Shown here: positions 11,477 to 21,133 of the stretch, one piece after another | Layout of the letters: each line of letters starts with the position of its first letter | Position numbering within the stretch: position 1 is the stretch's first letter | Source: Conus ventricosus | Lineage: Eukaryota > Mollusca > Gastropoda > Neogastropoda > Conidae | Length of the DNA: 64,000 bases | Assembly (NCBI GenBank): GCA_018398815.1 | Contig: CM031601.1 | Coordinates: 32,338,189 to 32,402,188, forward strand | Reading direction: 5' to 3' | Made by a program: the position numbers and the translations under genes | The notes under the pieces: generated by a model | Told to the model about the DNA's origin: nothing | The model's input: the letters and a program-made list of their open reading frames with translations, nothing else | Databases searched by the model: none

Positions 11477-12720
11477 ATCCTCATAGGTTTCACCTTTGAT
11501 AGAAGAATAGGAAGGGGTACAACATCATCTGCACTGGTAGATGTTAACACTCCTACATTTGCTGTTTTCATAACCTTTGATCTGTCCCTGTACGTTACAT
11601 TGGGTACAAATTCATCACTGATAATGTCTGTCATGTTGACATCAGTTTCTGACATAGGACATATCCACTCAACTGACTGGTTGATGGCAACATTTGTACG
11701 TTCAACATACTTCTTCAACATGTTCACATGAAATACCTTCTCAGTGTTTGCCATTTTGATCTTATAATTTACTGCAGAAAGTTTTTCGACCACCTGAAAA
11801 GGACCCTTCCACATAACACGAAGCTTGTTATGTTCATCAGTGAGTAGTACAAGAACTTTATCCCCTACACTGAAGGAACGTGCCTTTGCTTTTCTGTCTG
11901 CAAAGACCTTGTACACATCTGTTTTTTCTATCAGCTGACTGTTGAGCAAGCTCACATGCATCCTTCAAACGATTATGCAGTTCATAAACGTATTGGTAAA
12001 CAGTTTTACTGTCGGGTATGTCCGTTCTTTTCCGTCCATTGTGTCATCAAACAGATCCAAAGGACCCCTTGGTGAGTGTCCGAAAAGAAGCTCAAATGGA
12101 GAGAATCCCAGCGTTTCGTTCGGCATTTCCCTGTATGCAAAAAGCAAAGCCGGTATGAAACGATCCCATTCCTGGGGTTCTTGCCTTGCAACCTTTCTCA
12201 ACATGGACTTCAACGTTCCATTGAAACGTTCAAACCATGCCATTCATTGGGGATGATATGGCGTGGTTGAAATGGAAGAGATTGACAACAGTCTGTAAAT
12301 TTCTCTCATGAGATCAGAAATGAATTGCGTTCCACAATCCGAGAGAATTTCGTCTGGAAGACCCACTCTGGAAAAAATTGCAAGTAAGGCTTCAGCGACA
12401 GATACTGTATCAATTTTCTTCAGTGGAATCGCTTCTGGATACCTTGTCGCCGTATCCACCAAAGTCAAGATATAGCGATATCCCGAAGAAGACAGTGGTA
12501 AAGGCCCAACAAGATCAATAGCTACCTTCCGAAATGGAACGGAAATGAGAGGCATTTTGTGCAAAGGTGCACATGGGACGCGACCTTTCTGAGATGTCTT
12601 TTGGCAGATGTCACATGAGCGGCAGTATTTCGTAACTTCCTTTGTGACACCCGGCCAATAAAAAGAATCAAGAACTCTCTTTAATGTTCTTTTGATCCAC
12701 AGTGACCAGCGAACAATGCA
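11419..12720 (-). pseudogene. Ty3/gypsy-type integrase upstream of RT
   Basis: Reading on the minus strand, an H2C2 zinc-binding module lies at about 12720-12565 (HTAHDALFAGH and CRSCDICQ spacing, seen after changing frame). The catalytic core 12564-12244 follows with the first Asp in VAIDLVGPL and the second in LSDCGTQF. The third acidic residue is in AWFERFNGTLKS (12243-11965). The next frame, 11961-11419, contains a GPY/F-like module (VMWKGPFQVVEKLSAVNYKI) ending near HVNMLKKYVER. At least two frame changes and an in-frame break interrupt the gene. It would insert the cDNA into the host chromosome. Gypsy-type features in copia-like position are the reason for the Gmr1-like assignment. Confidence 0.92.
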
Positions 12721-13417
12721 TCATGAGCCGTGTGCAGCACTGTTTTCTCTAAGTGGTTTTGGAACCACAACCTGTCTGTTGTCCTGTCCAGGTACACACC
12801 TGTAGAGAATGTTAGAGTCCAGTATGTACGTTGGTTTGTCCGTTTGTACGTCAGTGACAGTCTGTTTAGCAGCAGAAAGTATTGTCGTCAGCGTCTCGTC
12901 TTTTCCCTGCATTTCTTTTAAATCATCTGGGGTAATCTGGAGTTCATCCAGTTTTGAGACTTTTAGCGGCTTTGTAGCCTTTCCCTGCTCTATGACATTT
13001 GATCTAATACTCACAAGACAAGGAACAAACGATCCTCCAGCACCACCATGTACTATAGCGACACTGGCAAATTGCCCAATATCAAGTCGCAGACTGGGTT
13101 ATCAATGACACAGGCGGTAAGAAAGCCGGAGTAGTACGGTGTGTCGACTGAAATTTTCGCCAGCGGAAACGTTTCAATCTTGCCTCCAAACGACCTACAC
13201 TTTTGGACAGTGTGAGATACTGGTCTTGAAGCACGAAAGATTTCCGTACACCAGCAGTGGTGCACCCAGTGTCTCGCAAAACCGAAGCCTGCAATCCATT
13301 GATGGCTCCGTTTTCTAACACCAGTCCATCAACAGATTGATCTGGTGTCAAAACAAGGCCTTCTTCACAATCAGTGGAGACTAATGCGGGTTTTGAATCA
13401 CCCGTCTGAAAGGGCAA
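12721..13417 (-). pseudogene. Retropepsin-like protease and linker of the LTR element
   Basis: The frame 13417-13082 contains LRDTGCTTAGVRKSFV. This is a retropepsin-type active-site turn (D-T-G followed by small residues), consistent with the aspartic protease that matures Gag-Pol. A shifted frame (13265-13053) carries the typical closing motif VCDLILGN. The next frame (13014-12721) is the linker into the integrase zinc domain. Its start relative to gag overlaps in another frame near 13417-13381. That could be a natural frameshift junction or an indel. The gene is broken by at least one more frame change near 13200. Confidence 0.8.
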
Positions 13418-14723
13418 TTCTGTTTCAGATGGAACTTGCCATCACAAAAGAAACAGCGCATTGTCTGATCGGCAGCTGACTGATTTTGTGAACTTCTGTT
13501 CTGGCCACGAACTGGCCCAAAAGGTCTACGTGGTGGTCGTTGTCCACGACCTCGGAACGTTTGCTGAGAAGTAACGGGTCTTTCCGGCGGTGAGTACTGG
13601 TATTGACGAAAGTCACTCGAACCGCGGAAAGATCCCTGTCCGTTCCTAGGATAGGTATATCCTTGAGGACTCAAAAATGACCCACGATTTCCTTTCCTGT
13701 AACTTCCCTGTCCTGATGGATAGTACATGACGCATGAGACTCAAAGATGGAAAATTCTCCTTTCCTAGCCAGCCCTTATCTGGGTGAGCGATACAATACT
13801 GATCAGCCATCTGACACATTTCCTCCACGTTTTCAAATTGCCTTTCTTTAAGGAAAGTGGCCAGATCTTTGCTCACGCTCTGGAAAAGTTGTTCTCTAAG
13901 AAGGAGATCTCGCAGTGACTGAAAAGTCTTGTTCGTTTTAGATAAATCGATCCATCGATCCAAACAATGACTCATGCGGATCAGAAACGACGGAAACGAT
14001 TCTCCTTTTTCAGGGCGCACAGAACGGAAACGTTCGTGAAAACGATCAGCAGAACATTGAAATTTCTTGAGGAGTTCTTCTTTCAACTGATCCCAAGTTA
14101 AATTTTGTTTCGCTGCCAGTGAGTGGTACAATGTCAAAGCGCTACCCTTAAACAACGACGCAATATACAATGTCCACTTTTCCTTTGGCCAACCACAAGA
14201 CGTTGCGTGACTTTCAAATCGAAAAAGAAAACTATCTATGTCATCCGTTTTTTTCCTCAAAAGGTGGCAACTTTGGAATATATGCCGCTTTTGGTTGAGG
14301 CATGGTTGCGGAACCGACTGGTGGAACTGGTGGAGGTTCTCTTGATGCCTGTATTCTTTTAATTTCAGCATCAGTCTCTATTTCTAACTGCCTCAACTTA
14401 AATTGACGTTCTTCAGCTTCAGCTTCCCTCTGTAATCTTTTTTCTTCAACTTCAGATTCCCTCTGTAATCTTTTTTCTTCAACTTCAGATTCCCTCTGTA
14501 ATCTCCTTTCTTCACTTTCTAGTTTCCTTTGATTTTCTTCTCTTTCTAGTTTCCTTTCTTCACTTTCTAGTTTCCTTTCTTCACTTTCTAGTTTCCTTTG
14601 ATTTTCTTCTCTTTCTCTTAGCCTTTCTGCCCTATCTATGCATTGTTGAACATAGTTAGTAAGTTTTTCTCCATCAAAACCCAAGCGTTCCGCTTGTTTA
14701 ACATATTTATCAAAATCATCCAT
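13381..14723 (-). pseudogene. Gag with N-terminal coiled coil and CCHC zinc knuckle
   Basis: The gene starts with ATG at 14723 (MDDFDKYVKQAERLGFDGEK). A long charged coiled coil of RKLESEERKLEREENQ-type repeats follows at residues 35-120, then a Pro-rich linker ending at 14241. A shifted frame continues with a Gag capsid-like helical region (about 14250-13740: LFRFESHATSCGWPKEKW, later LTLYHSLAAKQ). A third frame (13728-13381) has an Arg/Gly/Gln-rich stretch and one CCHC knuckle, CFFCDGKFHLKQNC. The product would package RNA and form the particle shell. Frame changes fall in an A-run near 14248 and near 13735. The coiled-coil section is itself an internal 33-bp-like DNA repeat (14400-14620). 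Confidence 0.88.
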
Positions 14724-16258
14724 AATGAATCATCAGATATAAACACCAAACAATCTCAAAATATGAATAAAAATAAGGCGATATATGATAATGTTATGTT
14801 TCACAAAACCGTAATTATAGTATATACAAATACAGAATTCAATTTCCGGTGTAAACAGAAAACCGCTTACTAAAACAGGGTAGATATGAAATCCAAGGAA
14901 TGTATTTTTCCAAAAATAATTTGCAACTGTTATCAATTTGGAATTTACAAAACAAAATGAAGTTTAATACAAAACTATTTTCCCTAAGAAAAAAGAAATA
15001 AACACAATAAAGTTTTCTGAAAATAAATTCTTTATAAAGCTTTAGTTCTTAAATGTTCTTGTTGTCAGTCTTTCTTTCTTACTTAATTTCAAACGAATTT
15101 ACAAAACAAATGTACCGCCTTATACAAAAAATGAATATAAATTTACAAAACAAATGGAATCACAAACAATTAAAAAGAGGGGAAGAAACACAAACTAGCG
15201 GAAATCCTACCTAAATATGAAAATGTTGAAAAGAAAACTAGATAGGAGCCTATTGAGGAGAAGGTTTAAGAAGTTTTGAAAAAGGGGGTGAAAAGGAAAT
15301 GAAAGGATACACAGGACCGGAATAGTGAGCAGAAATCAAGAAAAGCAAAAGAAGCCCACAGACAGCACCCTAGTGGTCACTGTCTCCCGTGAAACTGGAG
15401 ACGGGAAAAACAAATCACTGCACAATATTCACCACACTACAGTAATAATACAAAATACTAAACAATCAATCAATAAATGCACATTCACCCAAACTCAAAG
15501 AAAATCTCGCACCACACCCAGAAAAAAAAGTGATCAAAAGATAAAGATGTTTATTTGGGCAGAGCGGTAATCAACTCCACCACCTACACTACTAGCGTGA
15601 CGGAGGAGAAGTTGATCCCACACTCTGAGGGGCAAGGGGAAAAATCAAACTGAAACAATAGGAAAGCGAAAGAAATAGATATTTATGAGAAGGGAAAGAC
15701 TATTGACTCCCCAACGCCATGTCCCCCTGCTAAACGCAGGAAGAGGTTGGGGCTATCAGTCCTGGGAAAGGGGACAAAAATTCTAATCCTCTAGGGGAAG
15801 GAAAACGACTCCTCAACGCCCTGCCCCCTTGCTGCCAGGTTCGAGCAAGAGGAGGTTGAGGCTATCGGTCCTGAGGTGGGGAAGGGTCAAAAAGAAATCC
15901 TACCAAAAAAAAAAAAACCCTTAACGGAGTAGAGCAACCAAAAGAAATGTCAACCACCCAAAACACATATAGAAATAGCAAAACAACAACAAATGCAAAT
16001 ATTATACACAATCAATAATCAACTAATTTCTTTTTTTTTCCTTCCCTCAAACCCTTGAGGGCACAAATAGAAATCCTTTTTTTTTTTTTTCCTCAAACCC
16101 TTGAGGGTACAAATAGAAACTTTTTTTCTTCCTCAAACCCTTGAGGGTACAAATATAAATCTTTTTTTTTTAACCCCAAGGGCACAAAAGAAATCTTTCT
16201 TTTTTTTTTTTTTTTTTTTTTTTCCGGGGAAACAAACGGCAGCTACGCCGGTGAAACT
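14724..16258 (-). other. 5' leader of the LTR element
   Basis: About 1.5 kb between primer site and gag without a convincing gene. It holds two diverged ~110-bp repeats at about 15700-15905 (each with an AACGCC..CCCCCTTGCTG-type core followed by GAGGTTGNGGCTATC). Nearer the LTR, at 16033-16195, are four ~45-bp T-rich units with the palindromic core CTCAAACCCTTGAGGG. A 26-base poly-T lies at 16198-16223. These may be packaging or dimerisation structures, which is inference. Confidence 0.65.
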
Positions 16259-16274
16259 GGAGTCGGGGTCACCA
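16259..16274 (-). other. tRNA primer-binding site
   Basis: One base after the 5' LTR the minus strand reads TGGTGACCCCGACTCC. The leading TGG pairs with a tRNA CCA end. The first 13 bases match what I recall as the complement of the animal tRNA-Trp 3' end, so tryptophan tRNA is the likely primer. Confidence 0.75.
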
Positions 16275-16275
16275 C

Positions 16276-17462
16276 TGTCACACTGTCACTCTTGCATACC
16301 CGCATTCATGACAGCATTTACTCCATACGCACACGCAATCTTTCCAAACAACCAAAAGGCGCACTACCGAATGTTTTTCTTCTCCCCCTCTCCTTCAGGG
16401 AAAACAATTTACTAAATCACATCATCCACTTGTAAACAGATTTTACCTCTGTATCTCTCTCCCACACTGAGAGACAAATAAATCTGCACACATGTATCTC
16501 TCCTCACGTCGGGAGACAAATCAATCTTCCCACATGTATCTCTCTTTACACTGAGAGAAAAAACCAGTCTTCACACATGTATCTCTCCTCACACTGAGAG
16601 ATAAAATAATCTAGTTCCGCTTCCATAAAGCCGTGGCCTTCACATTCCGTTATCCAAAAATCCGGACCAGGAGAATACATAACTCCCGTAATCACTGAGG
16701 ACCTGCCTGCCTCAAGTAAAAGCTTCTCCGCTTTCTCAATTCCCTGTCTCTCTGAGACAATATACTGCCCCCTCGAATTCTCCCGTCCTGGAGATACGAG
16801 TCTCGACTTCTCTTCCGCGACTTCTTCTGTCTCTTGAGAAACGACGAGCTTCAACTCCTCTCCCTGGAGTTGGAACTTGCTGGGGCTGAACTACCGGTGT
16901 GTTCCTCACACCATGGCCATCTTCAACCACCTCACGGGGTGAAAGGTGAAGGGTGAAGGGCGAAGGGTAAAGGGTGAAGGGCTGAAACACGAATAAGGTT
17001 CGTGTAAGTAACCTTCTTAATTCAACATATGAATTCTTTCTTTCTCTTTTCCTTAAGTTTTCCCCTGTAGCTTTCCCCCACTATCTATCGCTCACCTGGT
17101 AATGACTGGTCAGCAAAGAGGACCACCGTCCTGACAGGTTCGAGTCTCTAGGCCATCTGCTGGGTTAAAACTGACTCTTTCCTCCCTTCTCCTAGTGAGT
17201 GCATACTCAGTGTTCAAAACACATGACCAGCACCTTACCATACCAGCCCTTGTTAAAACTATCTCTCAGTGGTCACTTTCACCCCAATGACCACCCTTCT
17301 TTCTTTACTGAGTCATACTCACAATTATTTGGGGACGCCCGCTACACTAGTCAAGCCACATGAATATTCTTCCTTTAGTTGTGGCACGGGGAAATGATTC
17401 ATATCACTAACTACATGCGATGGAGCGTCACATGCCTTGATGTGAGGCTACGTCACATGACA
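16276..17462 (-). repeat. 5' LTR (1187 bp)
   Basis: Upstream LTR of the minus-strand element, homologous end to end with 8920-10104 and containing the same internal 45-bp and GAAGGGT repeats. The flanking AACAG at 17463-17467 is the right-hand target-site duplication. About ten small differences from the other LTR are visible by eye, mostly 1-nt indels. Confidence 0.97.
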
Positions 17463-17467
17463 AACAG

Positions 17468-18043
17468 CCTCCCAAACACAGGAGTAGAAATAAACTGTGC
17501 ATTCTGCAGTGGCTTATACACTCACAGGACTTTTAAATCTGTATTTTGTGACTGTCATGTTAACTCCTTGTCTAGGCTTTTCTTTTATGATATGAGATTG
17601 AAAACCAGATTGGCTGGTGCCCTTAACACAAACCTATCTAAAACCAGACTGCCTGGTGCCCTTACTACGACCTATCTAAAGCCAAACAGATTGGCTGGTG
17701 TACTTAATACGACCTATCTGAAACCAAAGAGATTGGATGTGACAAATCGTAAAGACAGTGCAATTCGCGCACAGCTAATGCACTTTCGATATACAACGCT
17801 TGTACGAAAGGGGGAAAATCCCTCGCTACAGTTGTACTTCTTTGTTACAAAGAACTTCCTGGATACGACGGAGACGGTAGCAATGTAGCTTCGCTTACAT
17901 CGAAGGCATTTTCTTATAGTCTACCAGTAGAGACGTGCAAATTTTGCGTTGATACCACTTCTTCGACGAACGTCTGTGCACGTGACTAAAATTTCGGTTT
18001 TTTCGCGGCAAGCAGGGCCGGACAAGCAGTCAACGCATTTGTA
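17468..18043. other. Gene-free flank with short tandem repeats
   Basis: This is the sequence to the right of the LTR insertion. It includes three and a half copies of a ~38-41-bp unit (about 17602-17735) with the core AGATTGGCTGGTG and CGACCTATCT. No gene is visible. Confidence 0.65.
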
Positions 18044-18307
18044 TCATACCTGAACATCATCATTCATCAAACAACGAAAAATGTTTGCATATTCATCATT
18101 CCATATTAATTTGTCGACATATTGAGCCTCCTTGTACTTCTTTGCAACAGGAGCAACAGTTTGTGAAGAGCCAAAGTACAATTCCAAAGGAAGATGGTCA
18201 GACTCAATACAGTCTGTTACATACAAATGCGTTAATGATTTTAGGTATAGATACAAGTCAATGGACATCAAAAAATAATCATTGACACTACTCGTATATC
18301 TGGCATT
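18044..18307 (-). pseudogene. APE-type endonuclease C-terminal fragment of an L1-like ORF2
   Basis: The frame reads SVNDYFLMSIDLYLYLKS followed by CIESDHLPLELYF. The SDH box followed by hydrophobics is the conserved C-terminal end of APE-type LINE endonucleases, carrying the catalytic His. It is joined in frame to the ORF1 C-terminal domain upstream and stops at 18044. The N-terminal active-site residues are missing, so it would be inactive. Confidence 0.7.
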
Positions 18308-18887
18308 TTGTTCCTTACTTTCATAAAACGTACACCTGCCGATAATTGGGGAGTCAGGTTTTCGATTCAAGCGATGAAGTCTATCGAATTCAATGTCCCG
18401 GGGCAGCTCTAGTTTGTCAGCAAGTCTTTCACTCACAAGTCCTTCTCATTCATCTCTGGTTTCGTTGCCACGTCTTTGTATTCCATAACAGATAACATTG
18501 TTTCTTTTCAAGCGTCCCTCTAAATCGTCAGTTTTTTTGTTTGTTGTTTTTGTTTGTTTGTTTGTTGTTCTAAAGCTTCCAACCATTCACACAGAGTTTG
18601 ATTCTGCTCTGTCAACTGCTGGTTTTCATTAAATCCCTCACTTCCTCCCTCAAAGATGTAACATCTTCATGTAATCCCGCACACATGTCTTTACCTTCTT
18701 TCACATCTTTCTTCAAGCCATCACACTTACAGTGCAAATCGTTCAGAGAGGCCAGAATGTCCTTCATCATCGGGTCACCAGACGTCTTAGACGGAGTGGA
18801 TGGGGATCCAGAAGAGCCACCGCTTGCAGATGCAGAAAAACGCCGAGGTACAAATACGCCAGGAGCAAACCTACGATGATACCGTCC
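18308..18887 (-). pseudogene. L1-like ORF1 (coiled coil plus RRM-type domain)
   Basis: The minus frame down to 18612 begins inside the last monomer. It contains a Ser/Gly/Pro-rich linker and then a coiled coil (LNDLHCKCDGLKKDVKEGKD, VTSLREEVRDLM). After a frame change, a helical segment near 18600-18530 continues. The RRM/C-terminal part follows: NNVICYGIQRRG-like, then LADKLELPRDIEFDRLHRLN and PIIGRCTFYESKEQ (18436-18308). This is the layout of L1/Tx1 ORF1 proteins, which trimerise and bind the LINE RNA. At least two frame changes and a stop are present. Confidence 0.75.
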
Positions 18888-19187
18888 CGTCGCTTTGAGA
18901 TTTTCAATGTCCGCAAACACGAAGATTTTCTTGGCATTGCTCGACAATAGATGAATGTGACGAACACCGGTACAAATCCGCCACAAACGTCGCTTTGAGA
19001 TTTTCAATGTTCGCAAACACGAAGATTTTCTTGGTATTGCTCGACAATAGATGAATGCGACGAACACCGGTACAAATCCGCCACAAACGTCGCTTTGAGA
19101 TTTTCAATGTTCGCAAACACGAAGATTTTCTTGGCATTGCTCGACAATAGATGAATGCGACGAACACCGGTACAAATCCGCCACAAA
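18888..19187 (-). repeat. Three 100-bp tandem monomers at the LINE 5' end
   Basis: Exact 100-bp period. CGTCGCTTTGAGATTTTCAA starts at 18888, 18988 and 19088, with about 97-99% identity between copies. They lie immediately upstream of ORF1, as promoter monomers do in some rodent L1 elements. A partial fourth unit breaks off at 19187. Confidence 0.85.
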
Positions 19188-19265
19188 CGGCCCGAAAAGC
19201 CGGCGTGGTCACCTCCAACACGTCTCAGGATCCAGGAAAGGCTTACGCTCCAGTAAGCAGGTGTT

Positions 19266-19312
<47 letters not shown>

Positions 19313-20059
19313 GATTTGTTGAATAAGCTTTGAGTCTCTCTCTCTCTCTCTCTCTCGACCTCCGACACCTTCATGCGTTTGGCTCAGACTGAAGGAAACC
19401 GACCCCATTGCAACAACCATGAGGAGAATCCTGTTGAACTCTTTGACTGTCAATCTCACTTCAAAACCTCAGATACACATTGCATGCCCCCCCCCCCTCC
19501 CCCCCCCCCCCCCCCCCCCCTCGTTCGCCGGTGTGGAAGATGGCTTCACTCCCTATCTAATATTATATAGGGTATTTTCACCCTCATGTTCAAATCTTTA
19601 GAGCTTGTTATTTTTTAAATGCCAGTGCAATGACATGAAACATTTTGTTAAAATAAATCATCTCAGAAAATAATAAGCCTTTGTGACAATATCATTTTAT
19701 TTTAAATGGCACTGGAACCGTGAGAGATTAGGGTTGCTCTCAGTTTTTGTTACCAGCTGAAGCCGAACGAAATATGACTAACTAAAACGGCGATGTATAG
19801 AGATTGACGAGACAAGTTTGTGAGGTTTAGGCTATAGCCTAGTCCGTCAACGTCAGTTTTTTCACCAGCCAAGAGAGAGAGAGCCTAGTTTTCCATGGTC
19901 TTTTTCATGCCACTGCTGCCCTTGTTTACAAGAGTGAGTGACGTCAACTACTTCTTGTAGGCCTAGATCTGAAGGAAACATTTCGTTTTGTTTGCCAACA
20001 TCATGCAAGGCTGCATCGGTTTTCAGACGTGATTGTGTCCGTGACGTTGTTGCTGCTGC

Positions 20060-20091
<32 letters not shown>

Positions 20092-20376
20092 TAAGGCAGC
20101 AGGTTTGGTTCAAAGAGGTAGATCTAGTACAGACTTCTTTCTAATGTGGTGACAACTTTGAGGTGAAAGGGCCACAAGTGAACTGTTGGGCGGTTATAAG
20201 ACAGTTAGCCTGGGACCTAGTGGCTCGCCGTCGCCTGCTGCTGGTTTTTTCTTCTATTTATTTTCTTTTTTTCCCCCGTTGTCACGTTCCGTAATCACCC
20301 CGCGCCCAAAACCCACCCCCGGAAGTTTCTCCAGACCGATCTCCCCATTTGTTCCAAAGTCACTCACCTCTGGACT
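19188..20376. other. Gene-free interval with microsatellites
   Basis: Contains (AG)n at 19271-19309, (CT)n at 19334-19357, poly-C at 19487-19520 and (GTT)n at about 20048-20090. Open frames here arise from these tracts. No gene or RNA is supported. Confidence 0.7.
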
Positions 20377-20690
20377 AGTTTAGCTGGTAGAGCGTCTGAC
20401 TGGTGGTCCTGGCGACCCTGTGGGTGCGGGTTCGAATCTCTGCCGGGCTGTTTCCATACCAAGGCATTCTTCTCTCGGAATTGACATCGGTTCTGAGTCC
20501 ATTCACTGAAAAGTCTTCGAATGAAACGAAACCAAGGTTCCTTACATTAACGCGTGCACCATATCTTGCACACACGACAAATCCCATCACTTCCTTTCGG
20601 AAAGAAGGCTAGTTTGGCCGTCAGTATGGATGATACATAAGCTCATAGCATGCTTCATCCTGGGGAAATAATGAAGAAGAAGAAAAAAAT
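20377..20690 (+). mobile_element. tRNA-derived SINE
   Basis: The head resembles a tRNA gene, with an A-box-like TTTAGCTGGTAGAGCG at about 20380 and a B-box GGGTTCGAATCTC at about 20428. These are internal RNA polymerase III promoter elements. The spacing is tRNA-like but no clean acceptor stem closes. An unrelated ~200-bp body and a GAAGAAGAAG tail (about 20668-20695) follow, the pattern of a SINE. Target duplications were not identified. Confidence 0.75.
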
Positions 20691-21039
20691 CAGAAAAAGA
20701 CTGAAAAACGGAGTGACTAGTATTAGAAAGAATGAGATGGGAAATGACTAAATATAGCGCCAGTAGGCAGCTCTCCAGTTAGCTCTACCCAGGTAGGCAG
20801 TCCATTGTGCGAAAGGAAGGCGTGTATTGTAAAGCGCTTAGAGTTTGGTCTGTAGCCAGGGATAGGCACTACGTAAATGTCACAATAATCATTAGAACAA
20901 CAGCAACAACGACAACAACAATGATGATAAATTCTGAAAGTGCCCCAAATAACAAAACATATAAATCAAATATATTGCGCCTGAATGTCATGGGGTGGGG
21001 GTGAGTATTTTGGACCTGAGCCAGAGTTACGTCTCATCC
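20691..21039. other. SINE/LINE-like 3' tail and unique flank
   Basis: At 20808-20880 the sequence TTGTAAAGCGCTTAGAG followed by GATAGGCACTACGTAAATG resembles the AAGCGCTT..GGCGCTATATAAAT tail found at the 3' ends of many invertebrate LINEs and SINEs. An AACAACAGC-type simple tail follows. The assignment rests on remembered consensus only. Confidence 0.4.
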
Positions 21040-21133
21040 CATTCCGATAGCACTCCCGGTGAATGATATTGGGCATGGTCAGAAACATGTCATGGAGTGA
21101 TATAAGCACTCCCTTGTGAATGATATTGGGCAT
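21040..21133. repeat. 57-bp satellite, left remnant
   Basis: Carries one full unit and part of a second, with the motifs GGTCAGAAACATGTCATGGA and AAGCACTCCC..GTGAATGATATTGGGCAT. The same satellite resumes at 23194, so a later insertion splits the array. Confidence 0.85.

Larger units (their letters stand above)
8915..17467 (-). mobile_element. LTR retrotransposon, Ty3/gypsy-type domains in PR-IN-RT order (Gmr1-like), internally deleted
   Basis: Two direct LTRs (8920-10104 and 16276-17462) begin TGTCACACTG and end TCACATGACA on the plus strand. They are flanked by the 5-bp duplication AACAG (8915-8919 and 17463-17467). The element reads on the minus strand: 5' LTR, tRNA primer site, 1.5-kb leader, gag with coiled coil and zinc knuckle, protease, integrase with zinc-binding and GPY/F-type modules, reverse transcriptase fingers, the last few residues of RNase H, polypurine tract, 3' LTR. 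Having integrase before reverse transcriptase is the Ty1/copia order, but the domains are of Ty3/gypsy type. That arrangement is known for Gmr1-like elements. The palm and most of RNase H are deleted and the frames are broken several times, so this copy is non-autonomous. The LTRs differ mainly by 1-nt homopolymer indels, which suggests recent insertion. Confidence 0.95.
18044..19187 (-). mobile_element. Internally deleted L1-like LINE with 100-bp 5' monomers
   Basis: On the minus strand, three tandem 100-bp monomers (19187-18888) lead into an ORF1 with coiled coil and an L1-ORF1p-type RRM/C-terminal domain. This is fused directly to the C-terminal end of an ORF2 endonuclease (18307-18044). 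No reverse transcriptase follows. The structure suggests a deletion derivative that kept the promoter region and ORF1. I did not find a poly-A tail or target duplication. Confidence 0.75.

Noticed and set aside
20377..20460. Functional tRNA gene
   Set aside because: A- and B-box-like motifs are present but no clean acceptor stem forms, and a SINE body with a GAA-rich tail follows.
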